Origin: an uncultured archaeon
GTDB taxonomy: Archaea; Thermoplasmatota; Thermoplasmata; Thermoplasmatales; Thermoplasmataceae
DNA: 64,000 nt
Direction: 5' to 3'
NCBI GenBank assembly: GCA_000965745.1
Contig: CP009479.1
Coordinates: 1,622,457-1,686,456, forward strand
The position numbers and the translations under genes were made by a program. This document shows positions 7,019 through 15,877 of the stretch, in pieces. Positions within the stretch are counted from its first letter, which is position 1. Each line of letters begins with the position of its first letter. The notes under the pieces were generated by a model. That model had not been told where the DNA came from and made no database searches. It was given only the letters and a program-made list of their open reading frames with translations.

Positions 7019-8299
7019 ATGGGTGATCGTATGGTTCAAACAGGAAAAACGGCAGTAGAAAAAGTGTTTTCGAAAAAATCGGGGAGAGATGTCAGGGCAG
7101 GGAGCATCATAGAGGCGGAAGTTGACTATGTAATGGTGAATGACATAACAGGCCCACCGGCAATGGATGCATTTTCACAGCTGGGAGTGGAGCCTAAAAA
7201 GGATAAAATTGTGCTGATACCCGATCATTTTGTCCCGAGCAAGGATATAGCCTCTGCCACGCAGTCAAAGAAAATGCGTGATTTTGCATGGAAATATGAG
7301 ATGCCAAATTATTTTGAAGTCGGCAGGGGCGGAGTGTGCCACCAGGTAATGATGGAGAAGGGTTTTGCCACTCCCGGTGCTCTCATAGCCGGGGCGGATT
7401 CCCACACCTGCACCTATGGGGGACTTGGAGCAATATCCGTGGGGATCGGGAGCACAGAAGCAGGCGTAATTTTCGGAACCGGAAAAATGTGGTTCAAGGT
7501 GCCCGAAACTGTGAGGTTCGATATAGATGGCCCACTAGATGAATCAGTCGAAGGGAAGGACGTGATTCTCAGTGTCATTTCACGCATAGGCCTTGAGGGC
7601 GGCAGGTACAAATGTCTCGAGTACCGGGGCTCAGCAATTCAGCAGCTGGGAATATCTGACAGGATGACCATTGCGAACATGTCATCCGAAGCAGGCGCTA
7701 AGTGTGCCTTCATACCTCCTGACCGAAAAACGGAAGCTTATCTGGAGGGAAGGGCAAGGAACAGTTGGGAATTCATGGATTCCGACATGGATGCAACATA
7801 CGAACAGATAATTCGCATAGATGCATCAGAGCTCGAACCTGTGGTATCAATGCCCGGGTCCCCCGCAAATGTGAAGCCTGTATCTGAAGTTGACAGTGAA
7901 ATAGACCAGGCTTACATCGGGTCATGCACCAACGGCAGGATAGAGGATATAAGAAGGGCAGCAGCGGTACTGAAGGGCAGGAAAGTACACCCGAGAACAA
8001 GGTTGATTGTTGTCCCTTCCAGCCAGCAGGTATTTGAGGATGCAGTATCGGAAGGGCTTGTAAAGATAATATCTGAAGCAGGAGGGTATGTCTCGGGGCC
8101 TACCTGCGGTGCATGCCTCGGAGGTTACATGGGCGTACTCGGCCCCGGTGAGAAATGCATATCGAGCACGAACAGGAATTTTCTGGGAAGGATGGGGGAC
8201 AAGGACTCAAGCGTCTATCTCTCTAATCCTTCTGTCGTTGCTGCAAGTGCAGTTGCAGGCAGGATAATCTCCCCCTCGGAGGTGCTCAAGGTTGCCTGA
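7019..8299 (+). CDS. leuC: 3-isopropylmalate dehydratase, large subunit
   Basis: The large subunit of isopropylmalate isomerase carries the [4Fe-4S] cluster that interconverts 2- and 3-isopropylmalate. Cluster ligands are visible as Cys in GSCTNGR and the CxxC of GPTCGACLGG. GADSHTCTYGG and VPSSQQV are also typical of the aconitase superfamily. At 426 residues it is the usual length of the archaeal-type protein. The ATG at 7019 follows GGAGG with eight spacer bases, one base after the leuA stop. The last 8 bases overlap leuD, implying translational coupling. Confidence 0.94.
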   Translation: MGDRMVQTGKTAVEKVFSKKSGRDVRAGSIIEAEVDYVMVNDITGPPAMDAFSQLGVEPKKDKIVLIPDHFVPSKDIASATQSKKMRDFAWKYEMPNYFEVGRGGVCHQVMMEKGFATPGALIAGADSHTCTYGGLGAISVGIGSTEAGVIFGTGKMWFKVPETVRFDIDGPLDESVEGKDVILSVISRIGLEGGRYKCLEYRGSAIQQLGISDRMTIANMSSEAGAKCAFIPPDRKTEAYLEGRARNSWEFMDSDMDATYEQIIRIDASELEPVVSMPGSPANVKPVSEVDSEIDQAYIGSCTNGRIEDIRRAAAVLKGRKVHPRTRLIVVPSSQQVFEDAVSEGLVKIISEAGGYVSGPTCGACLGGYMGVLGPGEKCISSTNRNFLGRMGDKDSSVYLSNPSVVAASAVAGRIISPSEVLKVA

Positions 8300-8795
8300 A
8301 CACAGAATTAGGGGAAAAGTCTGGATTCTTGGCGACAACGTCGACACTGACCAGATCATACCGGCGAGGTACCTGGTAACTGCAGAGCCCGAAAAACTTG
8401 CGCCACACTTCATGGAAAATACGATCCCGGGTCTTGCATCGTCCATATCCCGCGGCGACATAATTGTAGCCGGCAGGAATTTTGGGTGTGGCTCAAGCAG
8501 GGAACATGCCGTGAGGGCCATTCAGGGGTGTGGCGTCAGCCTGGTAATTGCTAAGAGCTTTGCACGGATATTCTTCAGAAATTCCATTAACCTGGGGCTT
8601 CCGGTTATTGAAGCTGATATATCTGTTGTTGAAGGGGCTGAAGTATCCGTTGACATGGAAAAAGGGACCATTGCGCATGGTCCGGAAACGACTAAGTTCG
8701 AGAAATACCCGGAATTCCTGAAAAAGATAGTGGATAGTGGGAGCATCATAAACTATGCCAAGGAGGAGTTGTTACGCCAGCAGTCGCAGTCATAG
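8292..8795 (+). CDS. leuD: 3-isopropylmalate dehydratase, small subunit
   Basis: The swivel subunit of isopropylmalate isomerase works with LeuC. Typical motifs are GDNVDTDQIIPARYL at the N-terminus and GRNFGCGSSREHA, the substrate-binding loop. It has 167 residues, normal for the family. The start is TTG at 8292, inside the end of leuC, placing the conserved DNVDTDQI at the expected distance. Its 3' end contains AAGGAGGAG, which serves as the ribosome site for leuB. Confidence 0.93.
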   Translation: MPEHRIRGKVWILGDNVDTDQIIPARYLVTAEPEKLAPHFMENTIPGLASSISRGDIIVAGRNFGCGSSREHAVRAIQGCGVSLVIAKSFARIFFRNSINLGLPVIEADISVVEGAEVSVDMEKGTIAHGPETTKFEKYPEFLKKIVDSGSIINYAKEELLRQQSQS

Positions 8796-9844
8796 AGGGG
8801 GACGGGATTGGCCGTGAGGTGATACCGGCAGCAACTGAATGCATAGATCACATCACAGGCGGATCGATTGAATATGTGAAATACGGAGCATCTTCTGAGA
8901 GGTATATCCGGGAAAGCACTCTGATAACGGAAAATGAAATGGAAGAGCTCAGAAAAATGGATGCAATTTTATTCGGGGCGATCGGGGACCCGAGGGTGAA
9001 ACCCGGAATAATGGAAAGAGGTGTAATTCTCAGGCTAAGAAGAGAACTTGGCCTTTTTCTGAACCTGCGCCCCGCAAGGTCCCTGCCTTTTTCCAAATTT
9101 GACATGAATATTGCCATTGCAAGGGAAAACACTGAAGAGTTTTACATGGGTTTCGGGGGAAAGATTGACGAAGGCGGGTCGAAATTCCTGCATAGAAGCA
9201 ATGCATGGTCCGGTGAGCTAGAAGTTTCAGGCAGTTCTGACGACGATTTGTACTTCAATCTCGGGGTAATGAGCAGAAAAAACCTGGAAAGATTTTTCAG
9301 AAAGGCCCTGTCATTCAAGCAAGCAAATGAGGGCAAGGGTGTAACTGTAGTGGACAAGGCAAATGCTGTAACCGGCCTTTACGAGATCTGGAGGGAAGTG
9401 GCCGGAGAAGAACTTGCAAAAGCTGGCATAAAGCCTCATTTCATGTATGGGGATGCAGTCGCATATGATCTTGTCATGGACCCTTCAAAATTTGGACTCA
9501 TCATGGCTTCCAACCTCTATGGGGATATCCTGTCAGATCTCTGTGCTGGTATGATCGGTGGCCTGGGATTTGCCCCAAGTGGAAGCTATGGACTGGGGAA
9601 AGTGGCACTTTTTGAGCCTGTACATGGAAGCGCTCCCGATATCGCGGGAAGAGGCATAGCCAACCCCATTGGCGCCATACTGTCAGGGGCCATGATGCTG
9701 GACCATCTTGGTATGAAGGAGAAGGGCCAGGCCCTGGAGGAGGCAGTCGGATTAGCTGTGCAGGACGGAGTAATGACCCATGACATAGGTGGAAGTGACG
9801 GCACGAAGAGAGTGGTTGCATCGGTCGTGAAACATCTTCCATAA
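8774..9844 (+). CDS. leuB: 3-isopropylmalate dehydrogenase, apparently with a near-cognate start
   Basis: It oxidises and decarboxylates 3-isopropylmalate to 2-oxoisocaproate with NAD. Motifs are VIEGDGIGREV at the N-terminus, the substrate arginines in LRLRRELGLFLNLRPAR, AREN(T)EEFYMG, the aspartate-rich YGDILSDLCAGMIGG, and EPVHGSAPDIAG. The frame has a stop at 8735-8737 and no ATG, GTG or TTG until GTG 8819, which would remove the essential GDGIG strand. AAGGAGGAG (8760-8768) sits 5-7 bases ahead of GTT 8771 / ACG 8774; I place the start at ACG 8774 tentatively. An assembly error at this spot is the main alternative. The coding region overlaps the end of leuD. Confidence 0.88.
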   Translation, partial: TPAVAVIEGDGIGREVIPAATECIDHITGGSIEYVKYGASSERYIRESTLITENEMEELRKMDAILFGAIGDPRVKPGIMERGVILRLRRELGLFLNLRPARSLPFSKFDMNIAIARENTEEFYMGFGGKIDEGGSKFLHRSNAWSGELEVSGSSDDDLYFNLGVMSRKNLERFFRKALSFKQANEGKGVTVVDKANAVTGLYEIWREVAGEELAKAGIKPHFMYGDAVAYDLVMDPSKFGLIMASNLYGDILSDLCAGMIGGLGFAPSGSYGLGKVALFEPVHGSAPDIAGRGIANPIGAILSGAMMLDHLGMKEKGQALEEAVGLAVQDGVMTHDIGGSDGTKRVVASVVKHLP

Positions 9845-9892
9845 TTGGTGCTCCATCATAATCTTTTAATATACAAATATTGTAAACAAAAG

Positions 9893-10219
9893 ATGGAACA
9901 AGACCGCATCGGGACTGTGCCTGTTTCGCAGAGAGACATCGGCATGGGAGTCATGATTCTGGGCATCAGCTATTCGATTGATTTCCTCTCATCACTGGGA
10001 TGGGTCAGCCTAATTCTGGGCCTGGTCTCAATAATAATACTATTGTACAGAAGGCATTCTATGAGCGTTGCGCAGGGAAGGCTACTCTATGCAAGCATCA
10101 TAATTTTCATACTCTCCCTGATAGTTTTTGTTGTTGTTTTTGTGGCGGAGGTCTTTGGCATCGCCAGCACGCTTATATCTCAGGGTTTCAACGGTGGGCC
10201 TATCCCTGAATGGGCATAA
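9893..10219 (+). CDS. Small membrane protein (108 residues)
   Basis: A short soluble N-terminus (about 20 residues) precedes three hydrophobic segments, with a basic loop (YRRHSM) between the second and third. The ATG at 9893 is about 25 bases after a TATA box (TTTAATATA, about 9865-9873), so the mRNA is probably leaderless; this excludes the upstream in-frame codons from 9845. It is followed after nine bases by another small membrane protein, with which it probably forms a pair. No family recognised; function unknown. Confidence 0.65.
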   Translation: MEQDRIGTVPVSQRDIGMGVMILGISYSIDFLSSLGWVSLILGLVSIIILLYRRHSMSVAQGRLLYASIIIFILSLIVFVVVFVAEVFGIASTLISQGFNGGPIPEWA

Positions 10220-10228
10220 AAGGAGACA

Positions 10229-10588
10229 GTGAACTTTTCACTGATATCTGGTTCAATCCTTGCGGTCCTATCCGGTTTCTGTTATTTCTTGATACCTTTT
10301 CCAATGGCAAACCGCAACCTCAATACTTACTTGATTGGTGCTTTCCTGGGATCCGTAGCGTTGAAAGTTTTTGAGGTATTTCTTCTGGCAGGAAGCCTTG
10401 TCAGCCTGAACTCGATGGATTTGAACAATGCCCTGACGGTTGTCAGGGCAGACCCGTTTCAGATGCCATATATCGCAATATCAGCCGCCTCGTCTCTCTT
10501 GCTGGGCATATTGATCATCTTTATTGGGCTGGCATTGAGGAAAGGAAAGTTAATGACAATTCCACAAAAGGAGGAAGAAAAGTTCTAG
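10229..10588 (+). CDS. Small membrane protein (119 residues)
   Basis: Four hydrophobic segments separated by short loops, with a basic C-terminus ending in KEEEKF. It starts at GTG 10229 after AAAAGGAGACA, a good ribosome site, nine bases behind the preceding small membrane protein. The two were probably expressed and inserted together, perhaps as a heteromeric complex. It is convergent with the CBS-domain gene (2-base gap). No family recognised. Confidence 0.6.
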   Translation: MNFSLISGSILAVLSGFCYFLIPFPMANRNLNTYLIGAFLGSVALKVFEVFLLAGSLVSLNSMDLNNALTVVRADPFQMPYIAISAASSLLLGILIIFIGLALRKGKLMTIPQKEEEKF

Positions 10589-10590
10589 AT

Positions 10591-11739
10591 TCACTTGGTC
10601 TTCCACTTCCTTAATCTTGGCTCATAAGTTTCAAAGATAAAGGAAAGGCATTTCCCATAATTCCAGTCGTGATGGTCCAGAGACATGGTAAGAGGTTCAG
10701 CAATGATCTTTGTTCTCACCGAATACTTCATCACTCCTTCGGTGTGGTATTTGATCACCTGGATATTCAGTTTTCCATGGCTGATGCCGGTTATCTTGGA
10801 GAATCTAACTATGAACTTGCTGGCCATAGCGTAGGTGATCTCGTACAGATCCTGGTCATCGGGATCAAGCCCGGTAACCTGTATCAGCAATCCTTCTTTT
10901 TCCTCCCCGGTGTCAAGCGAATCTATTATGTCAGAAATTCCGACAATGCCCTCTATCTGAAGGTCGTCATTCACAACCGGTACAATGTGAAGTCTTTGTG
11001 CCATGATTATCTCGGCGGTTTTAGTGATTGGCTCATGTCCGAAAACCCAGCGTGGATTGTCCATCAGTGAGGAGCATTTTATATCTACCTTGCTCTTGTC
11101 ACCACCTCTGTCACCGGCAACGTCGACCATTGAACCTCCTACATTTCCAAACGCCATATGACCTCCCCTTATGCCCTGCTTCTCTCTTCTGAAGGTGTCG
11201 GCAGCCACTTCGTCAAGTCTCAATATGCCAACAAGTTTGTTATCACTGTCCACAATCGGTATCTCAGTTTCATCAAGTCCGCGCATTTTATCTGCGGCAG
11301 ACTGTATATTGTCGTCGCCCAGTGCAGTTAGGGGAGCGCTGGACATGATCTGCCTGTTTCTGATGTTTTTAGCCTCTTCAAATTCGTCAAGGTGCTGGAT
11401 TATGTCCGACCTCGAAATTATGCCGACAATCCTGCTCTTGTCAAGAACCGGGAAGGCTGAGAGGCCAGTGTGAACGATGAGCCTGATGACTTCCCTGATG
11501 TCATCTTCAGGGGAAAGTTTCGGCGTGTTGATCAGGAAGGTGTCCACGCGGGCTGAAAGCTGCATGCTCCTCTTTCTCAAAATTTCCCTATAGTTCAGCA
11601 TTCCAACATATTTCTTGCCTGAAACTGCCGGAATCTGGTGGATATCGGTTGATCTCATCTTCGACATGGCATCCGATATCGTGGAAAGTTCCACATCTAT
11701 GACCTCCGGGTTTCCTGTCATAATGTCCTTTACAAGCAT
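10591..11739 (-). CDS. Four-CBS-domain protein with HPF-like C-terminal domain
   Basis: Two CBS pairs are visible: residues about 3-55, 68-117, 129-180 and 223-272, each with the 'P.V(D)...VGI(L/I)...D(I/L)' strand-helix pattern that binds adenosyl nucleotides. Residues about 285-382 form a further domain (GLDPDDQDLYEITYAMASKF..., a basic strand with HGKLNIQVIKYH, then YSVRTKII). Its beta-alpha-beta-beta-beta order resembles ribosome hibernation (HPF/S30AE) folds. CBS proteins sense cellular energy state; a role in nucleotide-dependent ribosome or RNA binding is possible but only inferred. Soluble; monocistronic. Confidence 0.75.
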   Translation of the reverse strand: MLVKDIMTGNPEVIDVELSTISDAMSKMRSTDIHQIPAVSGKKYVGMLNYREILRKRSMQLSARVDTFLINTPKLSPEDDIREVIRLIVHTGLSAFPVLDKSRIVGIISRSDIIQHLDEFEEAKNIRNRQIMSSAPLTALGDDNIQSAADKMRGLDETEIPIVDSDNKLVGILRLDEVAADTFRREKQGIRGGHMAFGNVGGSMVDVAGDRGGDKSKVDIKCSSLMDNPRWVFGHEPITKTAEIIMAQRLHIVPVVNDDLQIEGIVGISDIIDSLDTGEEKEGLLIQVTGLDPDDQDLYEITYAMASKFIVRFSKITGISHGKLNIQVIKYHTEGVMKYSVRTKIIAEPLTMSLDHHDWNYGKCLSFIFETYEPRLRKWKTK

Positions 11740-12027
11740 TTACGATCTCCATTTGAATTATGGGCTCCAGGCATAAAACCGGATACCCTCTCTGTTAACG
11801 TGCGTTAATTCCACGCTGCGACTCTTTGAGTGGATGGGGGCTCAGAAGCTGCCAGGGGCTTTTAAGAATTCAAAATTTTTATTCAATCACTGAATCCCGG
11901 TTTGAAACAGTCTTCAAGTATGGCAATGGCTGAATTCACCATGCAGTCACAAGGAAGCCCCATGGATCATGGCGGCGTAGTTGAATGAACCCAGTCCCGA
12001 GACTCCACATCTGCGGAAGTATCTGAA

Positions 12028-13242
12028 ATGCAAACAGGAGAGGCCGAAAGCACATTAATTGATAGAACAATTGAGAGGAGGTTCAATTTTCTCCTTATTT
12101 CAAGGGCTGCAAGAAGCATAGGCATTGTTTACGTCACACTATCCCTTCCGCTCTACCTGCTGTACCTGGGAATACCAGTATCAATAATCGGGACACTGCT
12201 CCTGCTCATGGTACTTTTTTCCGTTGCAATCTCACTGTTATCCGGCATGCTAGGAGACAGGATTGGATACCGGTATTCACTCTTGATCGGGGAAGTTCCA
12301 ATGCTTATTGCCACTTTCATCCTTTTTCATTACAATACCATCATACCAATCGAGATTGCAACAGTAATAGGAGGGATTGGGGGGACTCCCGGAGGCCTCA
12401 GGGGTGTCTTTGCACCTGGCCTGAATGCACTGATAGCCAGAAACTGGCCGGAATCAGGCGAAAGGGTCAAGAAAATGGGAAGGGTGATGGCGGTGGGGGC
12501 TTTTTCCGCCTTTGGTGGAGCAGTCCTTCTGTATTCACACGGCTACCTTGTTTCCATCATGGGTGCGGCCGAAGCTTTCAGGATGCTCTATCTTTCGTCA
12601 TTTCTTCTCGGGCTCCTGTCCTTTGCCTCATTGGTATTCATTAAGGAAAGGAAGGCGGCTAAGAAGAAACATGGCATAATCGACAGGAAGAGCGGGAAGT
12701 ACACCTTGAAAGTGATTCTCTCAAATATTGTCAACGGTTCTGGAGTCGGATTCTCGATTGCACTTCTTCCAGCATGGATTGAGTTGAGGTTTGGCGTTCC
12801 CCCCTCCACAGTAGGACTGATGTTTACTTTCTCCTACGTTGCCACCGCGGTGTCTTCCCTGATGGCTACAAGACGAATCGATATCCTGAGGTCTCCGGTC
12901 TGGACAGCATCGCTTTCAAGGATTATGCAGGGCGTTGTAATGATGGCTGTTGCCTTCTCACCATCGCTGCTGATCGTTGCATCGCTGTACATCGCGAGGT
13001 CAGCCGCAGCAGGTTTCGGAGCTCCCATAAGAACAGCCATAAATGTGAAGGGGGTGAGTGACAGCAATTTCGGGATAGCATCCAGTGCGCAGGGAATGGC
13101 GGTCAGAAGCTCCACAGGCACTTCAGCAATATCCGGGTACCTGATGGAATACTCCCTGCCAATTCCAATGGAGATCGGCGGTGTGCTGCAGCTTCTGGGA
13201 GGATTGGTGTACTATCGGCTCATGCGGCGTGACAACCGCTGA
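12028..13242 (+). CDS. MFS transporter
   Basis: A 404-residue carrier with about 12 hydrophobic segments. The motif-A-like loop between segments 2 and 3, GMLGDRIGYRYSLLIGE, is typical of the major facilitator superfamily. A basic central loop (KERKAAKKKHGIIDRKSGKY) separates the two halves. Substrate unknown. It precedes a PLP enzyme on the same strand by about 90 bases, possibly with its own promoter, so co-function is uncertain. The 290-base region upstream contains no convincing gene. Confidence 0.85.
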   Translation: MQTGEAESTLIDRTIERRFNFLLISRAARSIGIVYVTLSLPLYLLYLGIPVSIIGTLLLLMVLFSVAISLLSGMLGDRIGYRYSLLIGEVPMLIATFILFHYNTIIPIEIATVIGGIGGTPGGLRGVFAPGLNALIARNWPESGERVKKMGRVMAVGAFSAFGGAVLLYSHGYLVSIMGAAEAFRMLYLSSFLLGLLSFASLVFIKERKAAKKKHGIIDRKSGKYTLKVILSNIVNGSGVGFSIALLPAWIELRFGVPPSTVGLMFTFSYVATAVSSLMATRRIDILRSPVWTASLSRIMQGVVMMAVAFSPSLLIVASLYIARSAAAGFGAPIRTAINVKGVSDSNFGIASSAQGMAVRSSTGTSAISGYLMEYSLPIPMEIGGVLQLLGGLVYYRLMRRDNR

Positions 13243-13334
13243 GTCCAACACAGGATGTTGAAGGACTCCCGTCATCTTCCCCATGAGAAATTGTATTTAT
13301 CATTTGCCGTGATTTGTTAACTGGTGTTGGTAAC

Positions 13335-14558
13335 ATGAATGATTTTGAATCTGCCAGAGATGAGTTTAAGGCGCTGAAGAACATGGTTTATCTCAACTGG
13401 GCTGGCCTCGGGCCGCTCCCTTCAAGCGCAAAAATAGCAGTAGAAGAGCTTCTAAAAAATATTTATGAATGGGACAACCAGTATGTATCAGAAGCCATAT
13501 CTAGTCTTCAAGACGGAGCAAAAGGGCAGATTGCAAAACTTCTGAACACCTCGCCGGATCAGATAGCCATTACAGGCACCAATACAACACAGGGAATACA
13601 GACAGCATTTGAGGCAATAAGGCCTAAGAGCGGGGAATCAATTGTAACAAGCGATATGCAGTACGTGCTGACTGAGGCTGAGCTTCAGAAATGGCGCGAC
13701 AGGGGAGTGGACATAAAGGTAGTGAAGAACAGGGACGGAGTTTACGACCTCAATGATTTTCAGAGGGCAGTTGACAAAACTACAAGAGCAGTTTTCGTTG
13801 ACTCGGTAACATGGATCAACGGGTACAAATTTGACGTTCCTGAACTTTCAAAAATCGCCCATGAAAATAATGCATTCATGATAACGGACTCTATACAGCA
13901 TCTTGGCCAAGCCAAAATGGACGTTGAGAAATCCGGGGCCGACCTGGTTGCCGGAAGTGCCCAGAAGTGGCTTTCAGACTGGCTAGGTTTGGGATTCCTG
14001 TACGTCAGGAGGAAAGTGATTGAAGAACTGGAACGCCCATATTACGGATACAAGAACACCGAAGAGCCCGATGGAGGCTGGCACACTTATTTCACTCTTA
14101 CAGACAGGGAGCAGTTCCCGGAATTCAAGTTTTACAGCAGCGACGCAAGGAAATTTGAATACGGCGGCAGCCTGTACAATATGCCAGGGCTAACGGCTCT
14201 GGAAAAGACCCTGAAGCTCATAAACGGCATCGGGATGGATAGAGTACAGAGGAGAGTGCTTGAGCTAAAACATGAACTGCTGGAAGGCCTTGAGGCCCTG
14301 GACTTTGAGGTTCTGGAGCCATACGAGGAAAAACACCAGTCCGGAATAACTACCTTCAGGATGGGAGTCGGGCGCAAGAAAGAGATGGAAGTTGTTGAAA
14401 AGCTCAACAGCACCGGTTATGCCATTTCGTACAGGGCCGGCGGCGGCCTCTATGGTATCAGGGTATCCACCCACTACGTGAACAACTCGGATGATATACA
14501 AAGCTTGCTTGGGGCACTAAAATCCCTCAGGGCAAAGGCGGGTGTGAAAAGGAATTAG
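13335..14558 (+). CDS. Class V aminotransferase-fold PLP enzyme
   Basis: A cytoplasmic PLP enzyme of the cysteine desulfurase/aminotransferase class V fold. Visible features are VYLNWAGLGPLP at the N-terminus, ITGTNTTQGI binding the cofactor phosphate, DSIQHLGQ with the PLP-nitrogen aspartate, and the Schiff-base lysine in AGSAQKWL (about residue 211). The C-terminal domain has GGGLYGIRVSTHYVNN. I start at ATG 13335; seven more codons upstream are open. SufS/IscS-type catalytic Cys loop is not evident, so an aminotransferase or lyase activity (kynureninase- or isopenicillin-epimerase-like) is more likely than desulfuration. Substrate unknown. Confidence 0.85.
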   Translation: MNDFESARDEFKALKNMVYLNWAGLGPLPSSAKIAVEELLKNIYEWDNQYVSEAISSLQDGAKGQIAKLLNTSPDQIAITGTNTTQGIQTAFEAIRPKSGESIVTSDMQYVLTEAELQKWRDRGVDIKVVKNRDGVYDLNDFQRAVDKTTRAVFVDSVTWINGYKFDVPELSKIAHENNAFMITDSIQHLGQAKMDVEKSGADLVAGSAQKWLSDWLGLGFLYVRRKVIEELERPYYGYKNTEEPDGGWHTYFTLTDREQFPEFKFYSSDARKFEYGGSLYNMPGLTALEKTLKLINGIGMDRVQRRVLELKHELLEGLEALDFEVLEPYEEKHQSGITTFRMGVGRKKEMEVVEKLNSTGYAISYRAGGGLYGIRVSTHYVNNSDDIQSLLGALKSLRAKAGVKRN

Positions 14559-14654
14559 TCACCGAAAAGAGAACTTCATGCCCTTTCTTATTTTTCAAAA
14601 TCCTACTTTTTTGCACCATAATATTATTATTACTGAACACTGTAATATGATCCC

Positions 14655-15518
14655 ATGTCCACTGGAAGATGCGAATTCTGCCTAGAAATCAGGAATTGCC
14701 CTGTATGCAATGAGCCGGTTGAAAATTTTAGCCATGTGGGAGTCAGAGGGTCAGGCCTCACAAAATCTACGATATGGCATATAGCACATCCCTGCGGTCA
14801 CCGCGTCGAAATATCCCCGGAAAAGATATCGGGCACACCCGGGGGAGCCAAGCTCGCAAAATACAAAGGCGGTCCGGTGTGGAAGGATGGGTACCAGTGG
14901 ATTAATGTGTTTTGGGGGAGCTACTGGGTGGGAAACTCATGGGTTGGCAGGCTGAACAAGGCAGTTGAAGACATTGAAAGTAATTCTTCATACTCCGGCG
15001 AGCTCAGCCAGTACAATGTCGGTGCTGGAAGCCTTGAGGGGCATGCTCTGATTACTACTGATCCGCCATCCTCAGTGTCTGAGAAAGACATAGGCAATGC
15101 CATAAATTCATGGATCCAGGATTCCCTTGTCAAGAACATAGGCACAAAAGGGGCCTACAACATCTTTCTTCCCGCCGGTGTCACGGCAACTTTAGGGTCG
15201 GACAGGTCCTGCGCTAAGTTCTGCGATTACCACGATACTGCAAATGGGGACCAGGGGCCGTTCTTCACATGTGAACCCTTTCCTTGCGGGTCGGGATGCA
15301 ACCAGTGCAACAGCAGTGAATTTGACACTTTGACACAGGGGCTTTCCGAAGAAATGGTTGAGCTTAAGACAGACATGAATCCAGGAACCGGGTGGGTTAT
15401 CGGGAATGAGGAGATATGTGATTACTGTGACACTAATTTTGTCTGCAACAGGATTTCAACTGGAGAATATATCAATGCCTGGTACAGTGATGCAAAAGGT
15501 GCCTGCTGGAAACCCTGA
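14655..15518 (+). CDS. Cysteine-rich protein with N-terminal zinc-ribbon-like motif
   Basis: A 287-residue protein with more than 15 cysteines. The N-terminus CEFC...CPVC is a zinc-ribbon-like tetrad, with a further HPCGH. The middle part has YKGGPVWKDGYQWINVFWGSYW, a long serine-rich helix region, then LPAGV...S-x-C-x-x-F-C-DYHD. The last third carries CEPFPCGSGCNQC, GW...EEICDYC and a terminal AWYSDAKGACW. The order 'FWGxYW ... YHD ... GW ... EICDxC ... WS' recalls an extracellular protein family with an HExxE element, but here the equivalent reads SEEMVE, so a peptidase function would be lost. No signal peptide is evident. Unrecognised. Confidence 0.6.
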   Translation: MSTGRCEFCLEIRNCPVCNEPVENFSHVGVRGSGLTKSTIWHIAHPCGHRVEISPEKISGTPGGAKLAKYKGGPVWKDGYQWINVFWGSYWVGNSWVGRLNKAVEDIESNSSYSGELSQYNVGAGSLEGHALITTDPPSSVSEKDIGNAINSWIQDSLVKNIGTKGAYNIFLPAGVTATLGSDRSCAKFCDYHDTANGDQGPFFTCEPFPCGSGCNQCNSSEFDTLTQGLSEEMVELKTDMNPGTGWVIGNEEICDYCDTNFVCNRISTGEYINAWYSDAKGACWKP

Positions 15519-15531
15519 CCCTTTTTTTAAC

Positions 15532-15801
15532 AAAATTGAGCGGAAAATCCCCTTCCGAAAGGGAGGGGATGAAAGCGAAATCTTTTCCTACTTTCCAGAA
15601 ATAACACGCGGCTCACCAGCAGACAGAATGGAAGAAGGGTCGGATAACGTGTAGCTCCATGCGTTCCTGTGTCCGTAAAGTCGAATGGATTAGTGTGGAG
15701 GGCAAAGTACCCCCGGGCCGGAGGGAATTCATGCCTGCGGAGGTTCCGCTGGTAACCGTCGAAGCAGGAAGCCCCTTTCGAAGGATAGGGGAGGAGGTCA
15801 C
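15532..15801 (+). mobile_element. Non-autonomous IS200/IS605-type element, copy 1
   Basis: This 270-bp segment is nearly identical to the copy at 46076-46344 and shares both ends with the inverted copy at 58140-58381. It is preceded in every copy by TTTAAC, the presumed insertion target. The left end starts AAAATTGAGCGG and forms a hairpin (CCCCTTCC, GAAA, GGGAGGGG). The right end (GAAGCCCC...AGGGGAGGAGGTCAC) forms the hairpin typical of TnpB-carrying IS605 elements. No transposase is present, so it is a deletion derivative (MITE/PATE). The last 150 bases are an open frame resembling the tnpB 3' end/omega-RNA scaffold. It lies 76 bases ahead of the NnrS-like gene, same orientation. Confidence 0.75.
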
Positions 15802-15877
15802 TGACAATGAATTTGCCGATCAAGATTTATCGGGATACGATATGAGGTAAGGGGCCCTCGCATAGGGAGAGGTTATA

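Noticed and set aside
8292-9844. LeuD-LeuB fusion by frameshift
   Set aside because: LeuD has a normal end and a stop codon, and a strong ribosome site precedes leuB. Separate initiation explains the data better.
11920-11988. 22-codon ORF (MAMAEFTMQSQ...) before the MFS gene at 12028
   Set aside because: No ribosome site, no biased composition and no connection to the gene downstream. Probably chance.
15659-15850. ORF starting MRSCVRKVEWISVEGKVPPG in element copy 1 (also in copy 2)
   Set aside because: It is repeated only because the mini-element is repeated, and it matches the expected tnpB 3' end/right-end region. I treat it as a relic and not a gene.
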